Positions 47,920 to 58,501 of a DNA stretch of 64,000 nt are shown here, in pieces. The notes below the pieces were generated by a model that made no database searches, was not told the DNA's origin, and saw only the letters and a program-made list of their open reading frames with translations. Made by a program: the position numbers and the translations under genes. Source of the stretch: Coleophoma eucalyptorum (lineage: Eukaryota; Ascomycota; Leotiomycetes; Helotiales; Dermateaceae); contig JALRME010000030.1 of NCBI GenBank assembly GCA_026120035.1, forward strand, positions 486,766 to 550,765, written 5' to 3'. Positions within the stretch are counted from its first letter, which is position 1. Each line of letters begins with the position of its first letter.

Positions 47920-49810
47920 TTAGCTCGCCTGTCTATCAAACATGTGTTCGCGTGATCGAACAAGCTCCATGGTCTCTTGTTCCCAGTCCATGGCTGCATA
48001 ATGGAACCATTTTCTGTTATATCCTGCGTAATTATTTTCAAAATTGTGTCGAGCAGGAATGCGGAAGGCATCATCCGAGGAGATTAGTAAGAGAGGACCC
48101 TGCAGAGTAATATACCCATCAACAACCTCACTGAAGACATTCAGCATCTTGTGCGTAATGCGGTAGTCCAATAACTTAGCACAGTAATTGCCATTGCGGC
48201 TCTCATTCGCGAACGGCCATTGTACAGGTCTGTCGAGCACAGCCCATGACCAGGACGGGTCTCTATATTTCGCCGGCCTTCCAAAGTCTTGATCAAGGTT
48301 TTAACTTGGCGGCCATCGCTAGTCTCATGCTTCCAGATTAAATCATCTAGTAAGCTTTTCTTCCAAATCCCCGCAAGGTATTTGTCGCCCGTCAGCTCCT
48401 GAGACTTCTGTGCAATACCGGCAAGCGCGGGAAGTTTGTCAGATGGCTCATTTAATGAGCGAGCGCTGTAGTCGGCGGTGATTCCTTGCAATGTACTGGG
48501 CCGCTTGCTTAAAATTCCTTTTGAATCCTGAAGAAGTTTGGAATCAAAACGTAGACTGCTAATGCTTTCAATTTTCTGACCATCTTTCTGGGATATTATG
48601 ATATTGGCATTCCCAAACGAACTGGTCTTTGCTACAGATCAATACGCGCGGTGATAGGAGATGTTCCTGGAGAGTCCAAGCTCTGCAGAAAAGTGGTTCT
48701 TCGAGAAAGCCATTGGAGCGCTGTAGTCTGCCAAGGTGGAACTGATGGTTTTTATTCCAAGGATTCTTCGCCAATCCACCCCAGTAGCTCAGAGCGATGT
48801 GATTCTGGCCGTTATCTGAAGGGTACAACCTTTGAGCAGGAGTCGCCTGGCATAAAAAGGTAAGGCTCATCGATACGATCCGGATGCCCAACATCAATGA
48901 CTCTGGTTGGTAGATGGTTTGTCCTTTCGTCTGCGCAGTCCTTGTGGCAGTTAATACAGGTCTGGAGCCACCCTTTAATCATTTGGATAGCATGATTAGA
49001 CTGCATGTCGGAGAACATAGATTTATAACCCACAGTTTGACGCAGAGGATCATCTAACAAATGTCAGGAATGCCTGAAGTTTGTAGGAACAAATTGTTAT
49101 CAAGAACACTTACCCCCAGTCGTCTTGATATAGAATGTCGCGGACACTATCCATCCAGTAGCTAGGAGGTCAGGTTAACCAAGCTGTAAAGTACGCACTG
49201 GGATGTCTAGAACATTGCGTTCCTGCTGCTTTCCGGACAACAAGCGCTCTTGATACTGTGACTCTTCCCTGTGACGTTTGTAACGCCAGGAGACCTTGTT
49301 CAGCAGATCGGGATTTGCACTCCAGGCTGAAAGTTCCCGTAAGTGGTAAATTTCCGGTCCAAATCGCAACGTATAATTATGGAGTCTGTTCGGGTCCATT
49401 GCTACTGCCGCTATTGCCGGCTGATCTTGTAAAGGATTCAGAAAGAGTTTGATCGGGTCTTGTTCCAAAGCAGATAGTCTTATTTGTACATTCGAGAAAT
49501 TGCCCATCGGAAACAAAATGAGCTTCGAGCTTGGAATAATCAGATTTATTATAGAAATAATGGCCTGTTTTTACCATGCATTCTTTACGAAAATGAGCAG
49601 AGTGCAACTTTTGAGATCTTTGAGTAGGACTTCCCAGATCAAGCTGCAGAGGGGGCATCCGGTTGCAGATTTGTATGCTTCTCTGAGCTTTCTGCCTTGA
49701 GGCTGGTGGTCAAACCCCTCCGTTTTAGTCAAGGCTTTTAACGCAACTGAACTGCAGAGTTCACAGAGCGGCCGTGAAGGGTCTGCACTGACAAATCGAG
49801 AAGTGGCAAG
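47920..49810 (-). pseudogene. HET-domain (heterokaryon incompatibility-type) protein relic
   Basis: Reading from about 49790 downward, family segments appear in order but in shifting frames: PLCELCSSVALKALTK and GCPLCSLIW, then a TAA, then a segment with VQIRLSALEQDPIKL, then CLQTCINCHKDC, LPTRVIDVG, HIALSYWGG, EEPLFCRAWTLQEHLLSPRVL with WEC, ITADYSARSLNEPSDKLPALAGIA with YLAGIW, and DPSWSWAVLDRP. These mark fungal HET proteins. The core between SYWGG and PLF, which normally carries the LWIDSLCIIQDD motif, is missing: only about 25 residues remain where roughly 100 or more are usual. Frame changes near 48290 and 49600 and the lack of a start codon confirm a pseudogene. Confidence 0.82.
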
Positions 49811-51294
49811 AAACAGTGCTTGCTTTTCAAACTGATGGTTGGGTATCTAGCGACCTGGGGCCGTTGGCTTAATATTAGAAGAACATAGACCCCTACTTTG
49901 TGATCGATACTGATGCTTGTGCAAACATACAGCCGGGTCTGTTGGAGATAATTCCAGAATCTCTGCGGGAAACGTGATTTCTACCTATCCAGGTTGGAAT
50001 CTTTGATTTTCTATTGTGAATAGACATTTTTATGACGTGAAATTGTTTCCAGAGGAGGTAGAGCTAGAGTTTCAAATATTCGTCGCAGCCTTACTGAACT
50101 GAAAACGGCGTAAGCGTTTCTCCAAACTTAATGAAATCAGGTGATAATTCTCACCAAATCCAACGCCCTCATAAAACAGAGGGAATGGAAGCAAAGTGAA
50201 TACACAAATTATGGCATCTGTGAAAAAGTGAATTGCTAGCCTTACGGAAGCTATTGCCAAAAGGCTCATTTGAAGAACCATGCGTTTTTGTCTAGACTTT
50301 GAGGTCAAGGCAGATAGTGTCTAGGATACAAGCTAAGTATCTTACATGGCTCTGAAAAAGGATACTCCTACCTGATGTTTTGCGTAGATTAAATGCACCG
50401 ATGGTTATAGTCAACAAAAGGAAGGCGGAATTAAAGCACGTATGATTATTTCACGTGTCTTATGCGAGCTGAGCGATATCTTTTCTTCTTATAGCCATTA
50501 TTTCCTCATCTAACAGTAAATCTAGATAACCATAACTAAAATTCTATCTCTTTGCTGTTACTATATATTATCGCCTGAAACTAATCGTTTTGTATTGGCC
50601 ATGTTACATGTCAATAGGCTTTTTAGGCACAATCTTTCCGTCTACATAATCATGGTGCTGTAAGAACCTGATCTACCCAGATGTCATAATTGGATTATCC
50701 AGTATCCATACCACGTGATCCCATGACAAGCATAAGCGAGTATAAGCAGAGTCGGAGGGGTTTCGGACCCAGGAAGCATATAAAGGGGACCTGGCATAGA
50801 AAATGGGTTCTTTCGTCTGTTTCTTCTTATCTCTTTTGTATCCTTCGTATAACACCTATAGGATTCAGTCAATATAAGGTTATTGTGCTCCCAAACACCT
50901 CTATCCTGCCTTTGATTCGCCTGTGTCATTACAGGTGCCGCTATATATTCCACTGCACGCGCTTTTCATCACAGAATACTCTGAATATAAAGTGTCATTA
51001 ATATAGATTTAATAATAACGCTTGGGACTATTTTGTCACTAGTGATCATATTTAGCAATCCCAAGCACCTTTAAGGCCCTGATAGGAGTTCTCTCTATCC
51101 TTTAAAAAGCATTTCGGAAGTTTAAATTTCGGTATTACCTCATTGGAGTACTTATTACTTGGCCATTATTAAAATTTGAGATACTTCTAATTTTGATACT
51201 TCTCCTAACTCTGTATTGTATTTACAAGAATTACACTTCAAGTTCATTACTGTCTTTGACAAGAGCGGTTACAAAAATGAAATCAAACATCAAA
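49811..51294. other. AT-rich stretch with LTR-like repeat
   Basis: No gene supported. It contains the LTR-like segment described separately (about 50682-50933) and AT-rich DNA around it. Confidence 0.45.
50682..50933 (+). mobile_element. LTR-like solo element (candidate)
   Basis: The segment starts TGTCATAATT and ends TCATTACA, has a TATA-like CATATAAAGG at about 50778 and a pyrimidine-rich stretch (CTTTCGTCTGTTTCTTC), the layout of a retrotransposon LTR. Its last 100 bp recur inverted at 63905-64000, including a 44-bp identical core (50867-50910). Neither a clear target duplication at this copy nor internal retrotransposon coding sequence is visible, so boundaries are tentative. Confidence 0.5.
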
Positions 51295-51414
51295 AACATA
51301 CAACAGTAGGTATTCGCTGGTGGTCACCCACCCAACTACTAATCTACCGATCTGAGGCTTATGTATGGCAGAGCGGACGGGATGCCCAGTTCTCCTCAGT
51401 CTATGGTCGTATGT
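51295..51414 (-). rRNA. 5S ribosomal RNA (diverged copy)
   Basis: On the minus strand the sequence starts ACATACGACCATAG and ends TGTTGTATGT followed by a T5 terminator, with the internal promoter element GTAGTTGGGTGGGTGACC and ACCAGCGAATACC; length is about 120 nt. Terminal helix I pairs perfectly (ACATACGAC with GTTGTATGT). A second helix pairs CTGAGG with CCTCAG where many filamentous-fungal 5S RNAs, as I recall them, have GTGTGG and CCACAC, a compensatory change. A TATATATA lies at about -22 to -29, the position used by dispersed fungal 5S genes. It is thus either a functional variant or a very well kept copy. Dispersed single 5S genes are normal in Pezizomycotina. Confidence 0.85.
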
Positions 51415-52316
51415 AATTAGAATTCTCTTATGTAGATATATATTTTAATTATACTAGTCTTCTATCGGGCCGTCGGCCCAACATTAAAAGGCGAAGGTTA
51501 AGTCACGGGGTCCGCCCTATGGACAGCGCCAGCCAATGAGCGCGCTTCGAGAACGAAACTTGGCAGAACATCCATCCTATTATTATTATGTATCTTTAAA
51601 ACGGGTTTTATCCTCCGCTTAGAACATCCAAAAGCAACCCCGGGTGCTGACTAACATTAATAACCCTTCCACACGTGTTCCAACGTGGACAAATTATCCT
51701 CTTTCTCCCAGGAATTACAATCAAAGTTGATTTAGGTTATTATGCATCTCATCTTGTTAAAAGCAGTGGTAAGCAAAATATAGTACCTGCATAAGCGTGA
51801 CCACCTCCACTATATACATACATGCCTTTCCCGGATATTGTTGTTTCGTGCAAAACTGGGACGGTCATGTCGCTGTAACCAGTCAAGTGATGGCCATTAT
51901 TGGAGGAAAATTTCCTGCGATACTCAAAGCTACTTGTGTGTCTTTTTCGCAACTATTGTCGAAAACAGACCTCAAAATACCGGCTTATTTGATTTCTTGG
52001 TGGCTCGGCAAAATCCGGTTTTAATTTCGGCAATGCTTCCCAAGTTAAGATCAAATATCCGGTAAAATCGAGATTCGGAGAGTTTTAATAATAATGCGTC
52101 CAGTCATTGGAAGGGTAGGGTTTATGATACTTTAAAATGCTGCCAACAAGTGCCAAGACGCGAAATTATATCTCCTAAAGTCAAGTTGACTGTATCAGCC
52201 TCCGGACCAGTATGTTCTTGCTTGTAGGAGGAATGAGTATATGAACCAAGACCTTGGCCCCGTCTTGGCTTCTAGCATCAGGCAGTCCTCACAATCCAGA
52301 TCCTATACTAGTCACC
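51415..52316. other. Intergenic region
   Basis: Upstream flank of the 5S gene and promoter region of the polygalacturonase gene. No further gene supported. Confidence 0.4.
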
Positions 52317-53761
52317 ATGTTACAAAATACCGCTCAAGCCTTAGCAGCACTGTTACTGGCTGCCACATGTGTTGCCTCTCCTGCGCCAATTCCTACCGCA
52401 GCGCCTTCCCCAGTCGAAGTTGATCAAGCTTTCGAAGAGCGTGGCATTGAAAAGCGCGCTGCAACCTGTACCTTTTCAGGATCACTTGGCTACTCATCAG
52501 CTAGCAAGTCAAAGGCATCATGCTCAACCATTATTCTCGACGCGCTAACAGTGCCGGCGGGCAAGACCCTTGACAGTAAGTCCCTTTGCGTTTGTGCTTT
52601 CCACCACCTTTTTCAACCTGCTCGCTTGTTAGATAATATCGTACTAATTTACTATAGTGACGGATCTACCCGACGAGACCGTCGTGATTTTCAAAGGCGA
52701 GACGTCATTTGAGTACTCGGAGTGGGAGGGCCCGCTCTTCGCTGTCAGCGGTACTAATGTCAAAGTTGCTGGCTCATCTAGCACCGGTTCAATATTGAAT
52801 GGCAACGGTGCCAAATATTGGGATGGTGGCGGTGGCAGCAGTGGCGTTACCAAGCCCAAGTTCTTCCAGGCTCACGATTTGACCGACTCGCTCATCGAAA
52901 CACTTACCATCCTCAATCCCCCAGTGCAGGTCTTCAGTATTAATGGTGCTAGCAACCTTGAGCTAGCTTATATTACTATCGACGCCTCGGCTGGAGATTC
53001 ATTGGGTAAGAACACGGATGGATTTGATATCGGTTCCTCGGATACTGTTACCATTGGTAAGTTGTTTTCAAACTTCACAGTCGCAATTATGCTTTTGTGA
53101 AGTTCTTACTAACTAAACGCTACCTATCAGAATACGCTACTGTCTACAACCAAGATGACTGTGTTGCAATCAACTCCGGTACCAACATCATCTTCAGGAA
53201 CGGCTACTGCTCAGGTGGCCACGGTCTTTCCATTGGTTCCGTTGGCGGCCGTAGTGACAACACTGTCGACGGTGTATCCTTCCTTACATCTACAGTTACC
53301 GACTCCGTAAATGGTAAGTTTTGAACTTTTTCGATCTCTTCCACATGTCTGACACACTACACAGGTATTCGCATCAAAGCCATTGAAGGCGACACCGGAA
53401 CCATCAAGAGCGTGGAATACGACGACATCACCCTATCTTCTATCTCCAAGTACGCCTCTCTCCATATTCTACCTCCGTGATCGTTAGCTGACCATGCATC
53501 CACAGATATGGTATCCTCATCGAGCAAAACTACGACGGGGGTGATCTAGATGGAGGAACTGCCAGCAGCGGCGTCCCCATCACTGATTTGACCATCAAGA
53601 ATATCGTCGGCGCCGATGCGGTCTCTAGCAGCGGCTACGACGTTGTCATTACGTGCGGTAGCTCCGGTTGCTCTGACTGGACTTGGTCCAGCGTCGATGT
53701 TACTGGTGGAAAGAAGTATGGTTCCTGCACTAACGTGCCCAGTGTTGCTGCTTGCTCTTGA
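52317..53761 (+). CDS. Secreted endopolygalacturonase (GH28)
   Basis: Five exons (52317-52575, 52658-53056, 53131-53313, 53365-53449, 53506-53761) give 393 aa. A signal peptide ([20 protein letters not shown]) is followed by a propeptide ending in a Kex2-like KR at 46-47. All GH28 signature motifs are present: NTDGFD (205-210), QDDC with Asp228/229, [11 protein letters not shown] with His250, and RIK (283-285). It cleaves alpha-1,4 links of demethylated pectin in the plant cell wall. The six conserved C-terminal cysteines, including the CGSSGC group, fit fungal endo-enzymes. Codon use is strongly C/T-ending and the gene is GC-richer than its surroundings, as for highly expressed secreted enzymes. 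No lesion. Confidence 0.95.
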
Positions 53762-54292
53762 TACTATTACTATCTGAGCAATAGGCCCTTGCAAAGGAAA
53801 TTCACTTTTCGCGAGAGAGTTCTTTTATGGCTTTGCAATATTGTCGCAAAGCCCTTCTTCAATCAGCGGCAAACAATGGTCCTTGTTTTGCATTACCTAT
53901 TCTTAAGTACATACTAAGATCTATTAAGTTATATTGTTTATATTTGAATTTAAATCTCAAAATTTCATTTTTGCATTTTAGTCAACACGACATTGCCCAC
54001 CGTGGATTGAAGTTGTTTAACTGGCAAAAGCGAATTAGCACGCCAAGCCCAGCCCTACAAATAGCAAAACCACCCCTTTCCTGTATCTACCTATGAAAGC
54101 CTGCTGATCCTTCGCTACCCACCATCAGCTGTATTTCTTTGGTTTTACACCCTTTGTCTTGTTAGAACAGAACTGATCAGCCCCTAACCTGAAAGTTTAG
54201 TCAAGCGGCGGGAGAAGAGTGGCCGGGAACAATACTGTTAATAGAAATAATATTTATACCAAACCTTAAGATGGATTTAAAGGTTCTCAATA
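53762..54292. other. Intergenic region
   Basis: Convergent 3' flanks of polygalacturonase and P450 genes, AT-rich. Contains at about 54250 a 21-bp string also present near position 428. Confidence 0.4.
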
Positions 54293-55981
54293 CTAGGTTC
54301 TCGGTGTCATCCCTACTAAGACCCCATTCCCAGAACTAAGTGTCAAATGAAGGCTCTCACACCAAGGTCTATCATCTCTAGATTCCAAGCTCTCAAAGTG
54401 CTGCATCAATCTCACAATTGTATACCCCGCAGTCGTCAAGGCAAACTGTTGCCCTAAGCAAATCCTTGGACCTCCATTGAAAGGGACAAATTCCCAGCCC
54501 ACACGCAAACTCTCCCAGCGCTCCGGCCTGAACTCATCGGCATCTGGTCCGTAGATGTCTTTACGGCGGTGCAGGGAATGGACATGGTAATTTATCTCTT
54601 GCCCAGGAGAGACTACAAGAGGTGATTTGCCGTTGGGGCCGCCACCGACGGGGAGCGTGGTAAGATTAACCGCGAAGCGGGCGTTGATAGGAACTGAGGG
54701 GAAGAGACGGAGGGCTAGAGGTAAGACCCGTTAGTTATGCCTTGTTTCTTTTTGCCTTATCTCGGTGTCTATTTGTCAGAAGGTGTTGATATAGGGGCAC
54801 GACATACTTTCATTCAAGACCCATTTCAAATACTTCATCCCCTTCAACGCCTCATAACTCGGTATCTTGCCACCCAATTCACCAACCTCTGTGCGTAGCC
54901 TTGCCCAGATCTCAGGGCGACGAGCGAGGACGAAAAAGGCGTTGGACAGGACACCAGCTGTGGTATCTCTACCCGCGAGGAGAATATTTAGAAGCTCAGA
55001 ACGGATCTGGAGTGGATCGTCCGTGTCTTTTACAAGCTCGTCGATGAAGATATACTTCTCTTTCTTCTCGCCTTCTCCATCAACATATACTTTTTTCTCG
55101 TGCTTGGCTTTCAAAGCCTTTCCAACGAATTTATCCACGAAAGCATGTACAAATTTACACGCGTCGTAAAACTCCTTGTTGCCATGGAAATGCACAAACC
55201 ATCCCAGACGCAACCGATGCGAAAGTTGGAATTGCGCATAGTCGAACTTGATCCCGAATTCATGTTCGGCTGATCCTGGCGGGCTGCTGAGGCTGTGTAC
55301 GGATTCACCGAAGAGGAAATCAGTGGAGTTGTCAAGAGTTAGATGAAAGAAGAGGGTCTGAAGGTCAAAAGTTGAGTTATCTTTTGGGATAGCGCTGAGG
55401 AGGCTTTGGATGTGGGTTTCGAGCGTATTGAGTTCAGTGATGGCGTTCTTAGTAAAGCTAGGACGCACGAGTGCCTAATGAACTTTTGTTAGCTGCCATT
55501 TGCTCTCTTCTAATGTCTGTTTTGAAGATGCAATGGGCAAGCAACGGGAACCTACACGTGAATGCTCCCACGCAACACCGTCTGCAGTGAAAATCCCCGT
55601 TCCCAACAGCGGCCCAACAGTGACCAACCTAGTCCCCAGCGAAAAGTCCTTAAACTGCGTTGAAAGTATGGCCTTGATATTCGCTGGCTCATCAGTGTGG
55701 ATTGCTGATTTTCCTAAAATTACACATTGCCATGTATGTCCTATTTCTCTAAACTTCTCGATGAATGCGGGAAGGATTTTTTTGGTTCGTGCGTTTTCAA
55801 CCTGCTCTTGGAAGAATTCCAGGCCAAGAATGCGCTCCTTCTGGGGGAGACGGATTGGAGGCTCACAGCGATGAATTCGAGAGAAACGGTAGGTAGTGAT
55901 AAGGGATTGTACTCTGGTCAAAACGGAGTAGGCCAGGAGGACTGCGACGAATATAAAGACCGGGACGCTGTAGTGTACCAT
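54293..55981 (-). CDS. Cytochrome P450, CYP52-like
   Basis: Three exons (55556-55981, 54808-55474, 54293-54714) give 504 aa. An N-terminal membrane anchor ([20 protein letters not shown]) places it in the ER. Diagnostic motifs: WEHSRALVRPSF (C-helix Trp-Arg), I-helix AGRDTTA at 309-315, ETLR (Glu364, Arg367), FRPERW at 426-431, and the haem-binding [14 protein letters not shown] with Cys450. The FNGGPR and AGRDTT forms and the [18 protein letters not shown] stretch resemble the CYP52 clan of fungal alkane/fatty-acid hydroxylases, though assignment to a subfamily needs a search. It needs a P450 reductase encoded elsewhere. The neighbouring MFS and regulator genes are dead, while this one is intact. 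Confidence 0.92.
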
Positions 55982-56649
55982 GATAGCTGCTGATGTTTGG
56001 ATGTGCAATGTGCAGAGAGATAAATTTCATTTGCAAATGAGAGCAGGAATTGATCGTTGAAGGAATTAATCTTTGTTTATTGTAACAGTGCCCAGAACTC
56101 ATCCTTTATAGGAATTCGTCCACCATTCTCCACAGTACCAAATTCGCCAGGCGCAGTTTAGACGGTGCCGTCTTTGTCCGCCTAAGCGTTGCAGATGACA
56201 ACTAACTACAGAGCTTAGAGTCGGTTTAACATTGAAGTGGGATACGACCTCCATTGCGTCGGGGAGATATCAAAATTTATGAAGTCCGAGATCAACATAC
56301 AAGGTGTAGTGTAGTATACTTTCGTACATGCGGAAGAACATCCCACCGGTCTCGGTTCACGGCCTTTCATGTTGCAACGCGAGTGCCGAGTCGTCGCTGT
56401 AGAGATCTGGAGTCCGGGATCAACATACGAAGGGAAAAGCCGAGAGCCGAGAGTGTGCAAATCTTCGCTGCAAGATGTCATCGATTGCCTACTATTAGCT
56501 GAAAGAAATTTGCGAATGTCTCTTGACGGACTTTTTGACCCGTTTCTCTACTCTTGAACGGGGTCTATAAAGGGTAAATACTAACTCAGAATCAAGAAGA
56601 AAGTAAAGCTGTAGAGATTGTTGGCAAAGCAGCAAATCGTCGTTCAACA
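55982..56649. other. Intergenic region; P450 promoter
   Basis: A TATAAAG on the minus strand at about 56104-56110 lies 120 bp upstream of the P450 ATG. No gene supported in the rest. Confidence 0.4.
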
Positions 56650-57805
56650 TTAATAATAATATACCACACACTGTAACCTAGCTCATGGCGCATATGCAAA
56701 TGATCATGAATGGCGTGTAGTAGCCGATGCGGTGGACGAGAACGCCGGTTAACATCGAGACCATGACCATAAAAAGGATTAGTGGGATTGTGCGGATGCC
56801 TGAGTTCACCGTTGTCAAACCTTGGACGTCTTGGAACCATAGGGGAAGATAGTAGACTGCGTCAAGTTAATGAAGCCCCGTTATTTTGTTTGAAGAGTTG
56901 TAATCTTACAAAATATCATCATCTGTGACCCTGTACAGAGTGCAGAGAAAAAGCCAGCGAGGATACTGCGCTACATAAATATCCTAGGAGCAATGGTAGC
57001 CGTGTGAGGCAAGAAGATCTGGACCAGGATGAAGTCTGACAGCAGTATGCTCGCGAGCAAGAGCAAGGTAGCGATACGGTAATCATTCCACTGTAGGAAA
57101 GGCTCAAGATCCTTACTTAGTGTAATATTAAGAGGTTCGAACTTACGGGATACGTCAATCAACTGGGTCCCGAGTGAAATCTAAGATAAAGAGAGAAGAG
57201 AATAGAATTTCAACTTACCATACCGCTAGTGATCTCCGCTCCTCCCACGCCAGCAATGGCACGGCCGATAATGAAGACGACTGAGTTCGGAGCCACTCCA
57301 GACACGGCGGATCCGATCTCGAAGAGGAAGATGGAGATTATATATGCGACTTTAATGATTATATATGCGACTTTAATGCTATAGAAGGAGTAAAGCTTTC
57401 CAAAAGGCAGTTGGAATGCGCATGTCGTCAATTGATAAGCAGAGCCATACCAGCCAATATCGGTGATGGAGTGGAAGTCGTCTGTGATCTGTGGAATTGC
57501 TGTTGTGATGATCATGCGGTCCTGTTATAATGTTATTTTCTCGGCCTAGAGTAGACTAGATGCATGGAAATACGGATCAGAGACACCAGGAACATGACGA
57601 AGGTGGAGACGACAATCAAGCCGAGCTTCAATCCAGAGGAATACTCAATATCCGCGCTCACAGATGGCTTAGCCAACGTGAAACTCTGATGCTTTTTGGT
57701 ATCTACATCCCCAGTGATCGGCTGTGGTTCCGGTGCGATCATCACTTCAGCGCTCTCAAAGGTCGTAGGGAGAACTCCTGCCAGTTTGGTGTCACTAGAA
57801 GGCAT
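56650..57805 (-). pseudogene. MFS drug:H+ antiporter (DHA2-type) relic
   Basis: The start at 57805 (MPSSDTKLAG) leads into a hydrophobic helix and then [16 protein letters not shown]...[43 protein letters not shown] and, farther on, APRIFM, a TAG stop (56971-56973) in the place of the family's Gln, RSILAGFFSALC and YYLPLWFQ-type segments. These are 14-helix drug antiporter motifs. Damage: the in-frame TAG, a 21-bp tandem duplication (57336-57377) that repeats seven residues (KVAYIII) inside a helix, a poor splice between helix 1 and DRMII, a stop at about 56686, and loss of the whole C-terminal third. Non-functional. Confidence 0.82.
57336..57377. repeat. Perfect 21-bp tandem duplication inside the MFS relic
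   Basis: Two exact copies of a 21-mer starting GATTATATATGCG (57336-57356 and 57357-57377). It keeps frame and inserts seven residues in a transmembrane segment. Confidence 0.9.
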
Positions 57806-58501
57806 TATGATTCTGCTCGACGTGCAAAGGATAATAAATACGAAATAAAATCTCTTGAAGAGCATGAATTATAAGGAAATTATCTATGAGTAATACTTCC
57901 CCAGTTGAAAACTAACTAAGGAGAAGAGTTAAATGGAGTAGTGGCGGGAAGCCTTCTATAAAGGATTCTGATTAAAAAATCTTAATTTTCTACCGACGAT
58001 ATCGGCCGTCAGGAAATAGAAAAAATACCCTTACTATCTCCTTATAATAGACAGCACCAAACGTAGTGGTTGCGTAATTACCTCGTCCGCGCTAAATGAA
58101 GCACTCGGCCCCGAACAGCAGGCACTCTGAGAATGTAGAGCGAGTTTTGTCTCGTTGATTTGGCAGATTCTAGAAAGCTAGAGAGTAAATCAGGGGCTTC
58201 TCGGCTCTCTAATTACTCAGTAGAATACCTCGATTATCGAATTGGTATAGGAAGTCACTATGTCGTTGCTCGTCGGTCGCGTCGGGTCCTAAACAATTTG
58301 CGCTAGGGCCTTTTAAGGCCCGAAACCACCGAAGCTTCTCCTGCCTATGTATATACATACCTTTAAGACATAGACCCCATTTCAAAATTAAGGTGTCATC
58401 GGAACACAGCTCATCTAAATATTCACAAGTGTAAAAGCCGCTTGCGCTTCAGAGCAGCCCATTCTCAGATTTTTATTAATGTAGCCTCTCTTGCTCCTAC
58501 G
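57806..58501. other. Divergent upstream region between the two relics
   Basis: About 0.7 kb of AT-rich DNA between the dead MFS gene (-) and the dead regulator (+), the arrangement of a transporter and its dedicated regulator. Confidence 0.4.
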
